Part shown: in pieces, positions 16,709-26,605 of the stretch
Layout: every line of letters starts with the position of its first letter
Numbering within the stretch: the first letter of the stretch is position 1
DNA from: Herbiconiux ginsengi
GTDB lineage: Bacteria > Actinomycetota > Actinomycetes > Actinomycetales > Microbacteriaceae
Assembly: GCF_900107435.1 (NCBI RefSeq)
Contig: NZ_FNPZ01000002.1
Coordinates: 636,979-700,978, forward strand
Direction: 5' to 3'
Length of the DNA stretch: 64,000 nt
The notes under the pieces: model-generated
The model's database searches: none
Told to the model about the DNA's origin: nothing
The model's input: the letters and a program-made list of their open reading frames with translations, nothing else
Program-made: the position numbers and the translations under genes

Positions 16709-17989
16709 CTAACTGCGGAATTGCCCTGAACCCCGCACCAGCCACTTGGTGCTGGTGAGTTCCGGCAGCCCCATCGGCCCGCGGGCGTGCAGCTTCTGAG
16801 TGGAGATGCCCACCTCGGCGCCGAAACCGAACTCCCCGCCGTCGGTGAACCGGGTCGAGGCGTTCACCATGACCACGGCGGAATCGACCTCGTTGAGGAA
16901 TCGTTCCGCGTTGCCGAGGTCGTTCGTGATGATCGACTCGGTGTGGTGCGTCGAATAGCGGCGGATGTGCTCCATCGCCTCGTCGACGTCGCGCACGATC
17001 CGCACGGCGAGATCGAGGCTCATGTACTCCGTCTGCCAGTCTTCCTCGGTGGCGGCGACCGCATCCGGGAACAGCGCCCGGGTGGCCTCGTCGGCGTGGA
17101 TGACGACGCCCGATTCGGTGAGACGGCGCAGCACCGGGCCGAGCAGGCGCTCCGCGGCATCCTCGTGCACCAGCAGCGTCTCGAGCGCGTTGCACACGCT
17201 CGGCCGCTGCACCTTCGCGTTGTGCACGATGTCGACGGCCCACTGCTCGTTCGCCGAGGCGTCGAGGAAGACGTGCACCACGCCCGCACCGGTCTCGATC
17301 ACGGGTACCTTCGACTCGGTCACGACCGTCTCGATCAGCTGCGCGCTCCCCCGCGGAATGAGCACGTCGACCGCACCGCGGGCCTGCATCAGCCGCTTGG
17401 CTCCGTCGCGCCCGAATTCGTCGATGGTCTGGACGGATGCGGCGGGCAGCCCCGCCGACTCCAGCGCACCCTGGATGAGACCCACCAGCACGCGGTTCGT
17501 GTTCTCGGCCGCCGATCCGCCGCGCAGCACGACGGCGTTGCCGCTCTTGATCGCGAGGGCCGCGATGTCGACGGTCACGTTCGGACGCGCCTCGTAGATG
17601 GCGCCCACGACACCGAACGGCACCCGCACCTGGTCGATGCGGACTCCGTTGGGCAGGCTGCGGCCGCGAACGGACTCGCCGACCGGGTCGACCAGGGCGA
17701 TGATCTCCCGCACGGCCGAAGCGAGCGAGGCCAGACGGGCCGCGTCGAGCCGCAGGCGATCCTGCAGGGCGACGGAGAGGCCGTTCTCGCGGCCGTTGGC
17801 GAGATCGAGATCATTCGCCGGCACGACCTCCGCAGCCCCGGACTCGATGGCGACGGCGATCGCTTCCAGGGCGCGGTTCTTCTGGTCAGTGTTCGCCGTG
17901 GCCAGCACGAGCGATGCGGTGCGGGCCGCGGCCAGCTTCTCGTCGAATCCCGACGCGGTGGCAGTCTCCAGAACGGTAACCTCAGGCAT
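16709..17989 (-). CDS. proA: Glutamate-5-semialdehyde dehydrogenase
   Basis: A 426-aa NADPH-dependent reductase (EC 1.2.1.41) of the proline pathway. The catalytic Cys is in QRPSVCNALE. Other marks are GVVGAIYEARPNVT, the RGGSAAENTN loop, DVLIPRGSAQLI and FGFGAEVGIST. It acts on the product of ProB, whose gene is 1 kb upstream on the same strand but separated by an opposite-strand transporter gene. Confidence 0.97.
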   Translation of the reverse strand: MPEVTVLETATASGFDEKLAAARTASLVLATANTDQKNRALEAIAVAIESGAAEVVPANDLDLANGRENGLSVALQDRLRLDAARLASLASAVREIIALVDPVGESVRGRSLPNGVRIDQVRVPFGVVGAIYEARPNVTVDIAALAIKSGNAVVLRGGSAAENTNRVLVGLIQGALESAGLPAASVQTIDEFGRDGAKRLMQARGAVDVLIPRGSAQLIETVVTESKVPVIETGAGVVHVFLDASANEQWAVDIVHNAKVQRPSVCNALETLLVHEDAAERLLGPVLRRLTESGVVIHADEATRALFPDAVAATEEDWQTEYMSLDLAVRIVRDVDEAMEHIRRYSTHHTESIITNDLGNAERFLNEVDSAVVMVNASTRFTDGGEFGFGAEVGISTQKLHARGPMGLPELTSTKWLVRGSGQFRS

Positions 17990-18040
17990 GCCAGAAGTCT
18001 ACGCGCCGGGAGTGCCGCACCGGCCGGGGAGGGGTGCGGC

Positions 18041-18946
18041 ATGATCGCCGTCGTGCTGCTCAGCGTGGCGTCGAGCCTGTTCTACGGCACCTCCGACTTC
18101 CTCGGCGGGGTCGCCGCGCGACGCCTCGCGGTGCTGCCGGCCACACTCGTGAACTATCTCTTCGGCATGGCGGTCATCGCCGTCGCCCTGCTTTTCGGCG
18201 GCTGGTCCTGGAGCACGGATGCGACGGTGGCCGGTCTCGCGGCCGCCCTGTTCGCGATCGTGGGGTTCATCACCTTCTACGCGGCCATGGCCATCGGCCC
18301 GATGAGCCTGCTCTCGCCCGTCATCGCCCTGATCCAGGCGCTCGTGCCGGTGACAGCCGCGCTCGTCACCAGACAGGGGCTCAGCCCGCTCGGCTGGGGT
18401 GCCGTCGCACTCGCAGTGGTCGCCACCATCCTCATCTCGCAGCAGCACGTGGATGCCGCGGTGCGGGTGACGCTGCCGGGCGCGGTGCTGGCCGTGGTCT
18501 CGGGGGTCATGCTCGGCGCATCCGTCGTCGCCCTGGATGCCTCGCCCGGCGACTCGGGGCTGCTGCCGGCGTTCCTCGAGATGGCGGGCGGGGTCGTGGT
18601 TCTGGCGGCGCTGATCGGAGTGCTGCGACTCGTGCGACGGGAGATCCCGTGGTTCGCGGCTCAGCCCGAACCGGAGCCCGTCGCGGGCGCGCGTCAGCCG
18701 CATCCGACCCGCCGCGCGGCCTGGCTGGCCGCCGTGGCCGCGGGGGTGCTGCTCGGAGCCGCGAACGCGTTCCTCATGAGTGCGTTGCACGCCGGCAACC
18801 TCGCGGTGGTCTCGGTGCTCTCGAGCCTCTATCCGCTGGCGACCGTGCTGCTGGCCGCCATCGTGCTGCGGGAACGGATGTCGCGCATCCAGCTCCTCGG
18901 CATCGCGCTCGCCATCCTCGCCGCGGTGCTCCTCAGCGTCTCCTGA
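18041..18946 (+). CDS. EamA/DMT-family transporter
   Basis: A 301-aa membrane protein with ten hydrophobic segments in two EamA halves (about residues 1-140 and 145-300). FYGTSDFLGGVAARR at the start and the last-helix pattern LRERMSRIQLLGIALAILAA are characteristic. A polar loop lies at about residues 200-225. GGGGAGGGG precedes the ATG. The substrate is unknown. It sits opposite to the flow of the proB and proA genes and breaks the usual proB-proA order. Confidence 0.88.
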   Translation: MIAVVLLSVASSLFYGTSDFLGGVAARRLAVLPATLVNYLFGMAVIAVALLFGGWSWSTDATVAGLAAALFAIVGFITFYAAMAIGPMSLLSPVIALIQALVPVTAALVTRQGLSPLGWGAVALAVVATILISQQHVDAAVRVTLPGAVLAVVSGVMLGASVVALDASPGDSGLLPAFLEMAGGVVVLAALIGVLRLVRREIPWFAAQPEPEPVAGARQPHPTRRAAWLAAVAAGVLLGAANAFLMSALHAGNLAVVSVLSSLYPLATVLLAAIVLRERMSRIQLLGIALAILAAVLLSVS

Positions 18947-19019
18947 GCCGCAGATTTCTTGCCGCCGACCGCCCCACCGTCGCGATCATGGGCCGGAACG
19001 AGGCAAGAAGTTCGAAGGA

Positions 19020-19814
19020 TCAGAGAGGGGCGGGCTCGAAGAAGGTGCCGATGTCGGCACCGGAGAGCGCCTCGGCCACCCGGGGGGTCGCGGTGACCAG
19101 GACGGCCGTGCCCGCCGCGGCGGCGAGACGCGCGGCGGAGACCTTGGTGGCCGCTCCCCCGGTGCCGACACCCGAGGAGCTCACGTCGCCGAAGGTCACG
19201 CCGGCCAGGTCGTCGCCGATCGGCACCTCCGTGATCTTCACGGCGCCCGGCTCCTGGGGCGGGCGCGTGTAGAGGGCGTCGACGTCGGAGAGCAGGATGA
19301 GCGCATCCGCTCCCACCAGCTCGGAGACCATCGCAGCGAGCCGGTCGTTGTCGCCGAAGCGGATCTCGTGCGTCGCCACCGTGTCGTTCTCGTTGACGAT
19401 GGGGAGGATGCGCAGACCCAGCAGCCGGTCGACGGCGCGCTGGGCGTTCGAGCGGTGCGTGGGGTTCTCGAGGTCGCCGGCGGTGAGCAGCACCTGGCCG
19501 GCCACGATCCCGAAGCGGTCGAGGCTGTTCTGGTAGCGGAAGATCAGCACGTTCTGGCCGACGGCTGCCGCGGCCTGCTGGGTGGCGAGGTCGTTCGGAC
19601 GGGCGTCGAGCTGCAGGAAGGGCATCCCGGTCGCGATGGCGCCCGAGGAGACCAGGATGATCTCGGTGCCGCGGGCGTGCGCCGCCGCGAGGGCGTCGAC
19701 CAGGGGGGCGATCTGCCCGGCGTTCTCGCCGCTGATCGACGAGGAGCCGACCTTCACGACCACGCGGCGGGCATCCGGGATGCCGGCCCGCGTGAGCACC
19801 GGGCGACGGGTCAC
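19020..19814 (-). CDS. proB: Glutamate 5-kinase
   Basis: A 264-aa amino-acid kinase (EC 2.7.2.11), the first step of proline synthesis. Visible motifs are [42 protein letters not shown] and [11 protein letters not shown]. It lacks the C-terminal PUA domain found in the longer ProB form. The start is GTG overlapping the obgE stop by 4 nt (GTGA), a clear coupling; longer frames read antisense-like Arg-rich sequence. Confidence 0.96.
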   Translation of the reverse strand: MTRRPVLTRAGIPDARRVVVKVGSSSISGENAGQIAPLVDALAAAHARGTEIILVSSGAIATGMPFLQLDARPNDLATQQAAAAVGQNVLIFRYQNSLDRFGIVAGQVLLTAGDLENPTHRSNAQRAVDRLLGLRILPIVNENDTVATHEIRFGDNDRLAAMVSELVGADALILLSDVDALYTRPPQEPGAVKITEVPIGDDLAGVTFGDVSSSGVGTGGAATKVSAARLAAAAGTAVLVTATPRVAEALSGADIGTFFEPAPL

Positions 19815-21319
19815 AGCTCGTCCTCGTCTGCCCAGAGCCCCGCTTCCTTTTCGCGCACCAGTTCGGCGCGCGCCTCGGCCTTGGCGTCCATCAATTCGAA
19901 GTATTCCTCGCGGCGCTGGTTGCTGGTGCGGCGGCGCTGACCTTCGAGGCGCGGGTCGGAGCCACGAGGACTCGTGACCAGTTCGGCCGTGGAGGTGAGC
20001 GTGGGCTCCCAGTCGAACACCACACCGTTGCCGCGGCCGATGACCACGGCGGAGCCCGAGACGGCGCCGGCCTTGAACAGCTGGTCTTCGACGCCGAGCT
20101 TGGCCAGGCGGTCGGCGAGGAAGCCGACGGCCTCGTCGTTCGTGAAGTCGGTCTGCTGCACCCAGCGCTCGGGCTTCGCGCCGATGATGCGGTAGACGTT
20201 GCCGTGCGTGCCGCCCTCGACCTTGATGACGAACCCGGCGTCGTCGACGGCGCGGGGGCGGATGACGATCTTCGCCGGCTTCGGGTCGGCGGCGGCCTCG
20301 ACGCGCGCCTCTTCCACCTGCTCGGCCAGCGCGAAGGAGAGCTGACGCAGACCCTCGTGACTCGCCGTGGAGATCTCGAACACGCGGTAGCCGCGGGCTT
20401 CGAGCTCGGGCTTGACGAAATCGGCCAGCTCGCGCGCCTCGGGCACGTCGATCTTGTTGAGAGCGATGAGCTGCGGGCGCTCGAGCAACGGCAGCTGGCC
20501 CTCTGGCACCGGGTAGGCGGCCAGCTCGGCGAGGATGACGTCGAGATCGCTGATGGGGTCGCGGCCGGGCTCCAGGGTGGCGCAGTCGAGCACGTGCAGC
20601 AGGGCGCTGCACCGCTCAACGTGGCGCAGGAACTCCAGCCCCAGACCCTTGCCCTCGCTGGCGCCCTCGATGAGGCCGGGCACGTCGGCGATGGTGTAGC
20701 GCGTGCTGCCGATCTCGACCACGCCGAGGTTCGGGTGCAGCGTGGTGAAGGGGTAGTCGGCGATCTTCGGCTTGGCGGCCGACATCGCGGCGACCAGGCT
20801 CGACTTGCCGGCCGAGGGGTAGCCCACCAGCGCGACGTCGGCGACGGTCTTGAGTTCGAGGAGGACGTCGCCCTCCCAGCCCTCGGTGCCGAGCAGCGCG
20901 AATCCGGGGGCCTTGCGCTTCGTGGTGGCGAGGGAGGCGTTGCCGAGGCCGCCCTGGCCGCCCTCGGCGACGACGTAGCGCATCCCGGGTTCGGACATAT
21001 CGATCAGCTCGTTGCCGTCGGCGTCTTTCACCACGGTGCCCACGGGCACGGCCAGTTCGAGTTCGCCGCCGTTGCCGCCCGCACGGTGGTCGCCCATTCC
21101 GGGGCCGCCGTTCTCCGACGACTGGTGCGGATGCCGGTGGAAACCGAGCAGCGTCGTGGTCTGCGGATCGCTGACCAGCACGATGTCGCCGCCGTGGCCG
21201 CCGTTGCCGCCGTCGGGGCCGGCGAGGGGCTTGAATTTCTCGCGGCGCACCGACACGCATCCGTTGCCGCCGTGGCCCGCCTTGAGGTGGAGGGTGACGT
21301 GGTCGACGAAAGTCACCAT
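19811..21319 (-). CDS. obgE: GTPase ObgE/CgtA
   Basis: A 502-aa Obg GTPase involved in late 50S assembly and stress control. Order: glycine-rich Obg fold (1-160, with [17 protein letters not shown]), G domain with P-loop GYPSAGKSS and G3 DVPGLIEGA, the NKID motif, and a C-terminal OCT domain (GFVIKVEGG). A charged extension of ~60 residues follows. It is downstream of rplU-rpmA and coupled to proB. Confidence 0.97.
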   Translation of the reverse strand: MVTFVDHVTLHLKAGHGGNGCVSVRREKFKPLAGPDGGNGGHGGDIVLVSDPQTTTLLGFHRHPHQSSENGGPGMGDHRAGGNGGELELAVPVGTVVKDADGNELIDMSEPGMRYVVAEGGQGGLGNASLATTKRKAPGFALLGTEGWEGDVLLELKTVADVALVGYPSAGKSSLVAAMSAAKPKIADYPFTTLHPNLGVVEIGSTRYTIADVPGLIEGASEGKGLGLEFLRHVERCSALLHVLDCATLEPGRDPISDLDVILAELAAYPVPEGQLPLLERPQLIALNKIDVPEARELADFVKPELEARGYRVFEISTASHEGLRQLSFALAEQVEEARVEAAADPKPAKIVIRPRAVDDAGFVIKVEGGTHGNVYRIIGAKPERWVQQTDFTNDEAVGFLADRLAKLGVEDQLFKAGAVSGSAVVIGRGNGVVFDWEPTLTSTAELVTSPRGSDPRLEGQRRRTSNQRREEYFELMDAKAEARAELVREKEAGLWADEDEL

Positions 21320-21415
21320 TCCGGTTCCCTCACTGCCTGTTCGTTGGTTGATGGTGCTGGTGAAACACGACAGGCGGGCCGAAGCCCGCCCATCAGGTCT
21401 TGCTCGCTCCGAGTG

Positions 21416-21673
21416 TTACTCGGCGGCGACGACGATGTTGACGACCTTGCGGCCGCCCTTGGCGCCGAACTCGACCGAGCCCGCCGCGAGAGCGAACAGC
21501 GTGTCGTCTCCGCCACGACCGACGTTCACGCCGGGGTGGAAGTGGGTGCCGCGCTGGCGGACGATGATCTCGCCCGCTCCGACGACCTGGCCACCGAAGC
21601 GCTTGACGCCGAGGCGCTGTGCGTTGGAGTCACGACCGTTGCGAGTGGAACTCGCGCCCTTTTTGTGTGCCAT
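21416..21673 (-). CDS. rpmA: 50S ribosomal protein bL27
   Basis: An 85-aa protein beginning [17 protein letters not shown] and containing the [20 protein letters not shown] core, at standard length. It starts directly with the mature-type N-terminus, with no cleavable extension as seen in Firmicutes. It is 12 bp behind rplU. Confidence 0.98.
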   Translation of the reverse strand: MAHKKGASSTRNGRDSNAQRLGVKRFGGQVVGAGEIIVRQRGTHFHPGVNVGRGGDDTLFALAAGSVEFGAKGGRKVVNIVVAAE

Positions 21674-21685
21674 TAGCCCTGATCC

Positions 21686-21994
21686 TTACTTGATTCCGGT
21701 GACCTTGACGCGGGTGAGCTCCTGGCGGTGGCCCTGGCGCTTCTTGTACCCGGTCTTGTTCTTGAACTTCTGGATGACGATCTTCGGGCCGCGGAGGTCT
21801 TCGAGGACCTCGGCGGTGACCTTCACCTTGGCGAGCGACGAGGCGTCGGAGGTGATCTTCTCACCGTCGACGAGCAGCACTGCCGCCAGCTCGATGTTGC
21901 CGTCTTTGTCGGCCTTGATCCGGTCAAGGGTGACGATGGTGCCAACCTCGACCTTTTCCTGCCGACCACCGGCGCGCACAACTGCGTAAACCAA
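21686..21994 (-). CDS. rplU: 50S ribosomal protein bL21
   Basis: A 102-aa protein beginning [17 protein letters not shown] after a TTG start; [18 protein letters not shown] is the conserved C-terminus. No ATG or GTG is available at the expected N-terminus, so TTG is the real start and may limit translation. The first gene of the rplU-rpmA-obgE-proB run. Confidence 0.97.
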   Translation of the reverse strand: MVYAVVRAGGRQEKVEVGTIVTLDRIKADKDGNIELAAVLLVDGEKITSDASSLAKVKVTAEVLEDLRGPKIVIQKFKNKTGYKKRQGHRQELTRVKVTGIK

Positions 21995-22150
21995 TTTACG
22001 TACCTAACTCTTTGGGGGCCCTCAAAAGCGCAATCTGCGACGCTTGGAAGTCATGGCGTTCAGGAGAGCATTGCTCTACGCACACCAGCGGTCAAGCCTA
22101 CTCGATCCAGTGATTTCGGTCAAACCGACACGAGTGGGATACTCGGCAGC

Positions 22151-22423
22151 GTGACCGTCTTGATCGATCGGCCCATGTGGCCGGCCCATGGAACCATCTG
22201 GGGTCATCTGGTGAGCGACGAATCGCTCGACGAACTGCACGCTTTCGCTGCCCGCGCCGGGCTGCCGCCGCGCAGCTTCGACCTCGACCACTACGACGTT
22301 CCGGCCGACCGCTACGAGGAGCTCGTCGGCGCCGGCGCCCTGCCGGTCTCGTATCGCGACCTCGTGGTGCGCCTGCGCGCCTCGGGCCTCCGCATCCGGG
22401 CCAAAGACCGCCCCACCCACTGA
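22151..22423 (+). CDS. DUF4031 protein
   Basis: A 90-aa protein starting GTG-ACC (TVLIDRPMWPAHGTIWGHLV) with SDESLDELHAFAARAGLPPR and a C-terminal RLRASGLRIR. These match the short DUF4031 family, common in actinobacteria and of unknown function. Longer upstream readings cross the rplU promoter and are rejected. It ends 17 bp before a long inverted repeat. Confidence 0.8.
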   Translation: MTVLIDRPMWPAHGTIWGHLVSDESLDELHAFAARAGLPPRSFDLDHYDVPADRYEELVGAGALPVSYRDLVVRLRASGLRIRAKDRPTH

Positions 22424-22439
22424 CCCTTCCCAACCTCTT

Positions 22440-22500
22440 CGCGACCCGCCAATATCCGCCCTACAATCACGAGGAATGGGGCGGATATTGGCGGGTCGCG
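22440..22500. repeat. Intergenic inverted repeat, family B copy 2
   Basis: Perfect 21-22-bp arms (cgcgacccgccaatatccgc plus c, and the complement at 22480-22500) with a ~19-nt loop. It lies between convergent DUF4031 and rne, whose stop is 10 bp away. The TTGGCGGGTCGCGA end matches the repeat at 7559-7604. It is likely to act as a terminator for both genes. Confidence 0.8.
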
Positions 22501-22509
22501 AGGAGGGGG

Positions 22510-25221
22510 TCACTCCGAGGGGTCGACGGGGGCGGAGACGGCGGCCGTGGTGACCCGGCGGCTGCGCGAGCGGCCCTGGCCGGGCTGCTTGGGCTCCGGA
22601 AGAGCGTCGAGCACCGAGTCGAGCAGCTGCGTCGCCTCCTGGGGGGCGACCCGCGGCTGACGCGCGGCCTTCTTGACCGGGATGTCGAGGATGGCGATGG
22701 CGGGCTCGGACTCGGAGACCGCCGGAGCGGCGGCCACGGGTTCGACCACGGGCGCCTCGGCGTCGACGACCGGCGCCGCGGAGGGCTCGGTGTCGTCGCC
22801 CTCGGAGCGGGTGTGTCGCGCCTTGCGGCGACGCGACGACGAACTGGCAGCACGACCCGAGTCGGGCGCCGACTGCTCGACCGGGGACTCCGCTGCCGCC
22901 GAAGCGTCGACGGGAGCCTCGGATGCCGCGGAGGGAGCGGATGCGTCGACCGCGGTCTCGGGTGCCGCAGCCGTCGTCGGAGTCGGGCTCGGAGCATCCG
23001 TCACCGGCTGCTCCCCCGCCTTGTCGTGACCGTGGGCGGCCGCGATGGTGGACGCCGCGATCTGGGCGAGAGCGTTCTTCGCGTCGTCGGTGATGGCGTG
23101 GGTGACGCCGTTGCCGTTGCCGCCGCTTCCGTTGCCGGAGCCGGAGGAGTGCGACGAACCGTTGGAGCCGCCGTTGCCGCCGGAGTTGCCTCCACGACCG
23201 CGGCGATTGCCGCCGGACACCTGCTGCTGCCCGCCGCCGTTTCCGTTGCCGGAGGAGCGGTGCTTCACCACGGGGTCGTGGTGGATGATGATGCCGCGGC
23301 CCGCGCAGACCTCGCAGGGCTCCGAGAACGACTCGATGAGGCCGAGGCCGAGCTTCTTGCGGGTCATCTGCACGAGGCCGAGCGAGGTGACCTCGGCCAC
23401 CTGGTGCTTGGTGCGGTCGCGACTGAGACACTCGATCAGGCGCCGGAGCACGAGGTCGCGGTTGGTCTCGAGCACCATGTCGATGAAGTCGACCACGATG
23501 ATGCCGCCGATGTCGCGGAGCCGCAGCTGACGGACGATCTCCTCGGCGGCTTCGAGGTTGTTCTTCGTGACGGTCTCTTCGAGGTTTCCGCCCGATCCCA
23601 CGAACTTGCCCGTGTTGACGTCGACGACGGTCATCGCCTCGGTGCGGTCGATCACGAGCGAGCCGCCCGAGGGCAGCCACACCTTGCGGTCGAGCGCCTT
23701 CTCGATCTGCTCGGAGACACGGTATTCGTCGAAGGCGTCGCGCTCGCCCTCGTATTTCTCCACGCGCTCGAGCAGGTCGGGAGCCACGGCACGCAGGTAG
23801 TTCTCGATGGTGGCCTGCGCCTCGTCGCCCGAGATGACGAGCTTGTGGAAGTCCTCGTTGAAGACGTCGCGCACGATCTTGATCAGGAGGTCGGGCTCGG
23901 AGTGCAGCAGGTGCGGAGCCTGCTGCTTCTGCACCTGCTCGCTGATGTCGGCCCACTGGTTGGTGAGGCGCGTGACGTCGAGGGTCAGCTGCTCTTCGGT
24001 GGCGCCTTCGGCGGCGGTGCGCACGATCACGCCCACGTTCTCGGGCAGCACCTCCTTGAGGATGCGCTTGAGGCGGGCTCGCTCGGTGTCAGGGAGCTTG
24101 CGCGAGATGCCATTCATCGAGCCGTTGGGCACGTAGACCAGGTAGCGGCCGGGCAGGCTCACCTGACTGGTCAAGCGGGCGCCCTTGTGGCCGACCGGGT
24201 CTTTGGTGACCTGGACGAGCACGGTGTCGCCCGACTTCAGGGCGAGCTCGATGCGGCGGGGCTGCGAGCCCTTGCCCTCGGAGTTCTCGGCCGCGGCCTC
24301 CCAGTCGACCTCGCCGGAGTAGAGCACGGCGTTGCGGCCGCGCCCGATGTCGACGAACGCGGCTTCCATGCTCGGGAGCACGTTCTGCACGCGGCCGAGG
24401 TAGACGTTGCCGATGAGCGACGCGTCTTGCGCCTTGGCGACGTAGTGCTCGACGAGCACTCCGTCTTCGAGCACACCGATCTGGATCTTGTTGTTCTTGG
24501 CGCGCACCACCATCACGCGGTCGACAGCCTCGCGGCGGGCGAGGAACTCGGCTTCGGTGATGACCGGGCGGCGGCGGCCGGCGTCGCGGCCGTCGCGGCG
24601 GCGCTGCTTCTTGGCCTCGAGGCGGGTGGAGCCCTTGACGCGCTGCGGCTCGGTGATGAGCTCGGGCTCGCGGGGCGTGCGCACCTTCACCACGGTGTTC
24701 GCCGGGTCGCCCTCCGACCCGCGGTTCTCCTCGCCGGAGCGGCGGCGTGAACGCCGGCGAACGGAGGAGGAGTCGGCGGGCTGGTCGTCGCGGTCACGCG
24801 GGTCACGGTCACGCGGATCGCGCCCGTCCCGGTCGCCCCGGGGCGGCAGCGGCGGCAGATCGGGCAGATCCGGCGCCTGGAAGATCAGCGACGTGGTGCT
24901 GAGAGCCCGCACGGCCGGCTTCTCGTCGGCCGGAGCCGGGGCCATCCCGTTCGGCGCCGCGGTGAAGGGGGCGAGACCGGGCTCGTCGTCGTGGGAACCG
25001 TCGACCACGGGGACCTCCTCGGCCACCGGAGCCGTGGGCTCAGGAAGGATGGGCGGCGCGGCCGCGGGCTCGGGAACGACGACCGGAGATTCAGGAACGA
25101 CGGATGCCGGAGCATCCGCCTTCTTCACCGCTCGGCGTGAGCCGAACAGCCGGGACTTGCGACGCCCCGTTCCCTCTCCGTTGTTCGAACCAGTGTCATT
25201 GTCTGAAATTTTCTCCACCAT
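22510..25221 (-). CDS. rne: Ribonuclease E/G
   Basis: A 903-aa RNase that cleaves single-stranded AU-rich RNA in rRNA maturation and mRNA decay. A disordered ~210-residue N-terminal arm rich in Pro, Arg and Asp comes first. Then come the S1 domain (GNVYLGRVQNVLPSMEAAFVD), the RNase H-like/catalytic region with Asp in VVDVNTGKFVG and DFIDM, and the zinc-link CEVCAGRG. A Gly/Asn/Ser-rich insertion follows, then an Ala/Glu-rich tail. The N-terminal extension in place of a long C-terminal scaffold is the actinobacterial arrangement. Confidence 0.95.
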   Translation of the reverse strand: MVEKISDNDTGSNNGEGTGRRKSRLFGSRRAVKKADAPASVVPESPVVVPEPAAAPPILPEPTAPVAEEVPVVDGSHDDEPGLAPFTAAPNGMAPAPADEKPAVRALSTTSLIFQAPDLPDLPPLPPRGDRDGRDPRDRDPRDRDDQPADSSSVRRRSRRRSGEENRGSEGDPANTVVKVRTPREPELITEPQRVKGSTRLEAKKQRRRDGRDAGRRRPVITEAEFLARREAVDRVMVVRAKNNKIQIGVLEDGVLVEHYVAKAQDASLIGNVYLGRVQNVLPSMEAAFVDIGRGRNAVLYSGEVDWEAAAENSEGKGSQPRRIELALKSGDTVLVQVTKDPVGHKGARLTSQVSLPGRYLVYVPNGSMNGISRKLPDTERARLKRILKEVLPENVGVIVRTAAEGATEEQLTLDVTRLTNQWADISEQVQKQQAPHLLHSEPDLLIKIVRDVFNEDFHKLVISGDEAQATIENYLRAVAPDLLERVEKYEGERDAFDEYRVSEQIEKALDRKVWLPSGGSLVIDRTEAMTVVDVNTGKFVGSGGNLEETVTKNNLEAAEEIVRQLRLRDIGGIIVVDFIDMVLETNRDLVLRRLIECLSRDRTKHQVAEVTSLGLVQMTRKKLGLGLIESFSEPCEVCAGRGIIIHHDPVVKHRSSGNGNGGGQQQVSGGNRRGRGGNSGGNGGSNGSSHSSGSGNGSGGNGNGVTHAITDDAKNALAQIAASTIAAAHGHDKAGEQPVTDAPSPTPTTAAAPETAVDASAPSAASEAPVDASAAAESPVEQSAPDSGRAASSSSRRRKARHTRSEGDDTEPSAAPVVDAEAPVVEPVAAAPAVSESEPAIAILDIPVKKAARQPRVAPQEATQLLDSVLDALPEPKQPGQGRSRSRRVTTAAVSAPVDPSE

Positions 25222-25485
25222 CTCTGGTGCACTCCTTGCCAGCCGGAGGCTTTCGCCTGCCGGCAGGTACTCTCACGAGCGAAGTTCCGCGTTCGCGAAA
25301 TACTCCGCCAATCTCGTTGACCAATGCGCGGTTTCGCGCTCTATCCGTTCGGGTCCCGTGCCGCGCGGCGCGCAGCGGGCCCGATAAGTCTTCTTCAGAA
25401 GTTCCACGTCGTTCGTGGACTTCCACACCCGATTATCGCATGCATTCCCAGATTGCTCGCGATTGGCCTGTGCGACAATCGGACC

Positions 25486-26100
25486 GTGCCAGCCGAGACC
25501 GAGCCCTATCGCCGCCCCGTCGGCCTCGCCGTCTTTCTCATCCTGGCAGGCGTCGTCGGCTGGTATTCCTCGTTCGATCTGACGCTGGAGCGCATCCAGA
25601 CCCTGATCAACCCCGACTACGTACCCACCTGCAACATCTCACCGCTGGTGACCTGCGGGCCGAACATGGCGAGCTGGCAGGGCTCGCTCTTCGGCTTCCC
25701 CAACCCCGTCATCGGCGTGGCCGCCTTCGTGGCGCCCATCATCGTGGGTGTCGCCATCCTCGCGGGTGCCCGCTTCGCGAAATGGTTCTGGGTGCTGTTC
25801 AACCTGGGCTTCGCGCTCGGACTCACCTTCGTGATCTGGCTGATCAGCCAGTCCATCTTCGTGCTCGGCACGCTCTGCCCGTACTGCATGCTCGTGTGGC
25901 TCGTGGTGATCCCGCTGTTCCTCTACGTCACCGCGTTCAACCTCAAAGAGGGCAACTTCGGCAACGGCGCAGGCAGCCGGGAGATCGCTGCGCTGCTGTA
26001 CCCGTGGGTGTGGATCGTCGCGGTGCTCTGCTATCTCGTGATCGTGGTGATCGCGCAGCTGCGGCTCGACGCGATCACCTCGATCATCCAGAGCCTGTAG
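25486..26100 (+). CDS. Vitamin K epoxide reductase (VKOR) family protein
   Basis: A 204-aa membrane protein with four to five helices. The redox CxxC is CPYC in LGTLCPYCMLVW, and the loop cysteine pair is in CNISPLVTCG. Actinobacterial VKOR re-oxidises DsbA-like proteins for disulfide formation outside the membrane using quinone. The start is GTG at 25486; a GACAAT -10 box ends 6 nt before it and no ribosome site is present, so the mRNA may be leaderless. It converges with ndk. Confidence 0.9.
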   Translation: MPAETEPYRRPVGLAVFLILAGVVGWYSSFDLTLERIQTLINPDYVPTCNISPLVTCGPNMASWQGSLFGFPNPVIGVAAFVAPIIVGVAILAGARFAKWFWVLFNLGFALGLTFVIWLISQSIFVLGTLCPYCMLVWLVVIPLFLYVTAFNLKEGNFGNGAGSREIAALLYPWVWIVAVLCYLVIVVIAQLRLDAITSIIQSL

Positions 26101-26116
26101 CTCCGGGGTCGTTCGC

Positions 26117-26539
26117 TCAGTCGAACCAGAGGGCGAGCTCGCGAGCCGCCGACTCGGGCGAGTCGCTGCCGTGTACGAGGTTCTGCTGCACGGCCAGGCC
26201 CCAGTCGCGGGCGAGGTCGCCGCGGATCGTGCCGGGTGCGGCGGTGGTGGGGTCGGTCGTGCCGGCCAGGGAGCGGAAGCCCTCGATCACGCGGTTGCCG
26301 GCGATGCGGAGCGCCACGATCGGGCCCGACTCCATGAACTCCACCAGTGGCTCGTAGAACGGCTTGCCCTGGTGCTCCTCGTAGTGCTTCGCCAGCAGTT
26401 CGCGGTCGGGCTCGATGAGCTTCACGTCGACCAGCTGGTAGCCCTTCGCCTCGATGCGGCGCAGGATCTCGCCCGTGAGGTTACGGGCGACTCCGTCGGG
26501 CTTGACGAGAACGAGGGTTTCTTCGACGTGCGTGGTCAC
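26117..26539 (-). CDS. ndk: Nucleoside diphosphate kinase
   Basis: A 140-aa enzyme (EC 2.7.4.6) that balances NTP pools. The phosphorylated His is in NLVHGSDSPE; LVLVKPDGVARNLTGEIL is the N-terminal signature, and GTIRGDLA is the binding loop. The length is normal. It follows ileS-folC-DUF4233 on the same strand. Confidence 0.98.
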   Translation of the reverse strand: MTTHVEETLVLVKPDGVARNLTGEILRRIEAKGYQLVDVKLIEPDRELLAKHYEEHQGKPFYEPLVEFMESGPIVALRIAGNRVIEGFRSLAGTTDPTTAAPGTIRGDLARDWGLAVQQNLVHGSDSPESAARELALWFD

Positions 26540-26605
26540 GATGATCCTTCCGGGGTTGCCGCGGACTGCGGCGCGAGTTTTCCGAGAACACCCTAGCGGG
26601 CGAGT

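Noticed and set aside
18956-19009. ttcttgcc/ggcaagaa inverted repeat between EamA and proB
   Set aside because: 8-bp arms with a 38-nt loop are too weak to call a terminator.
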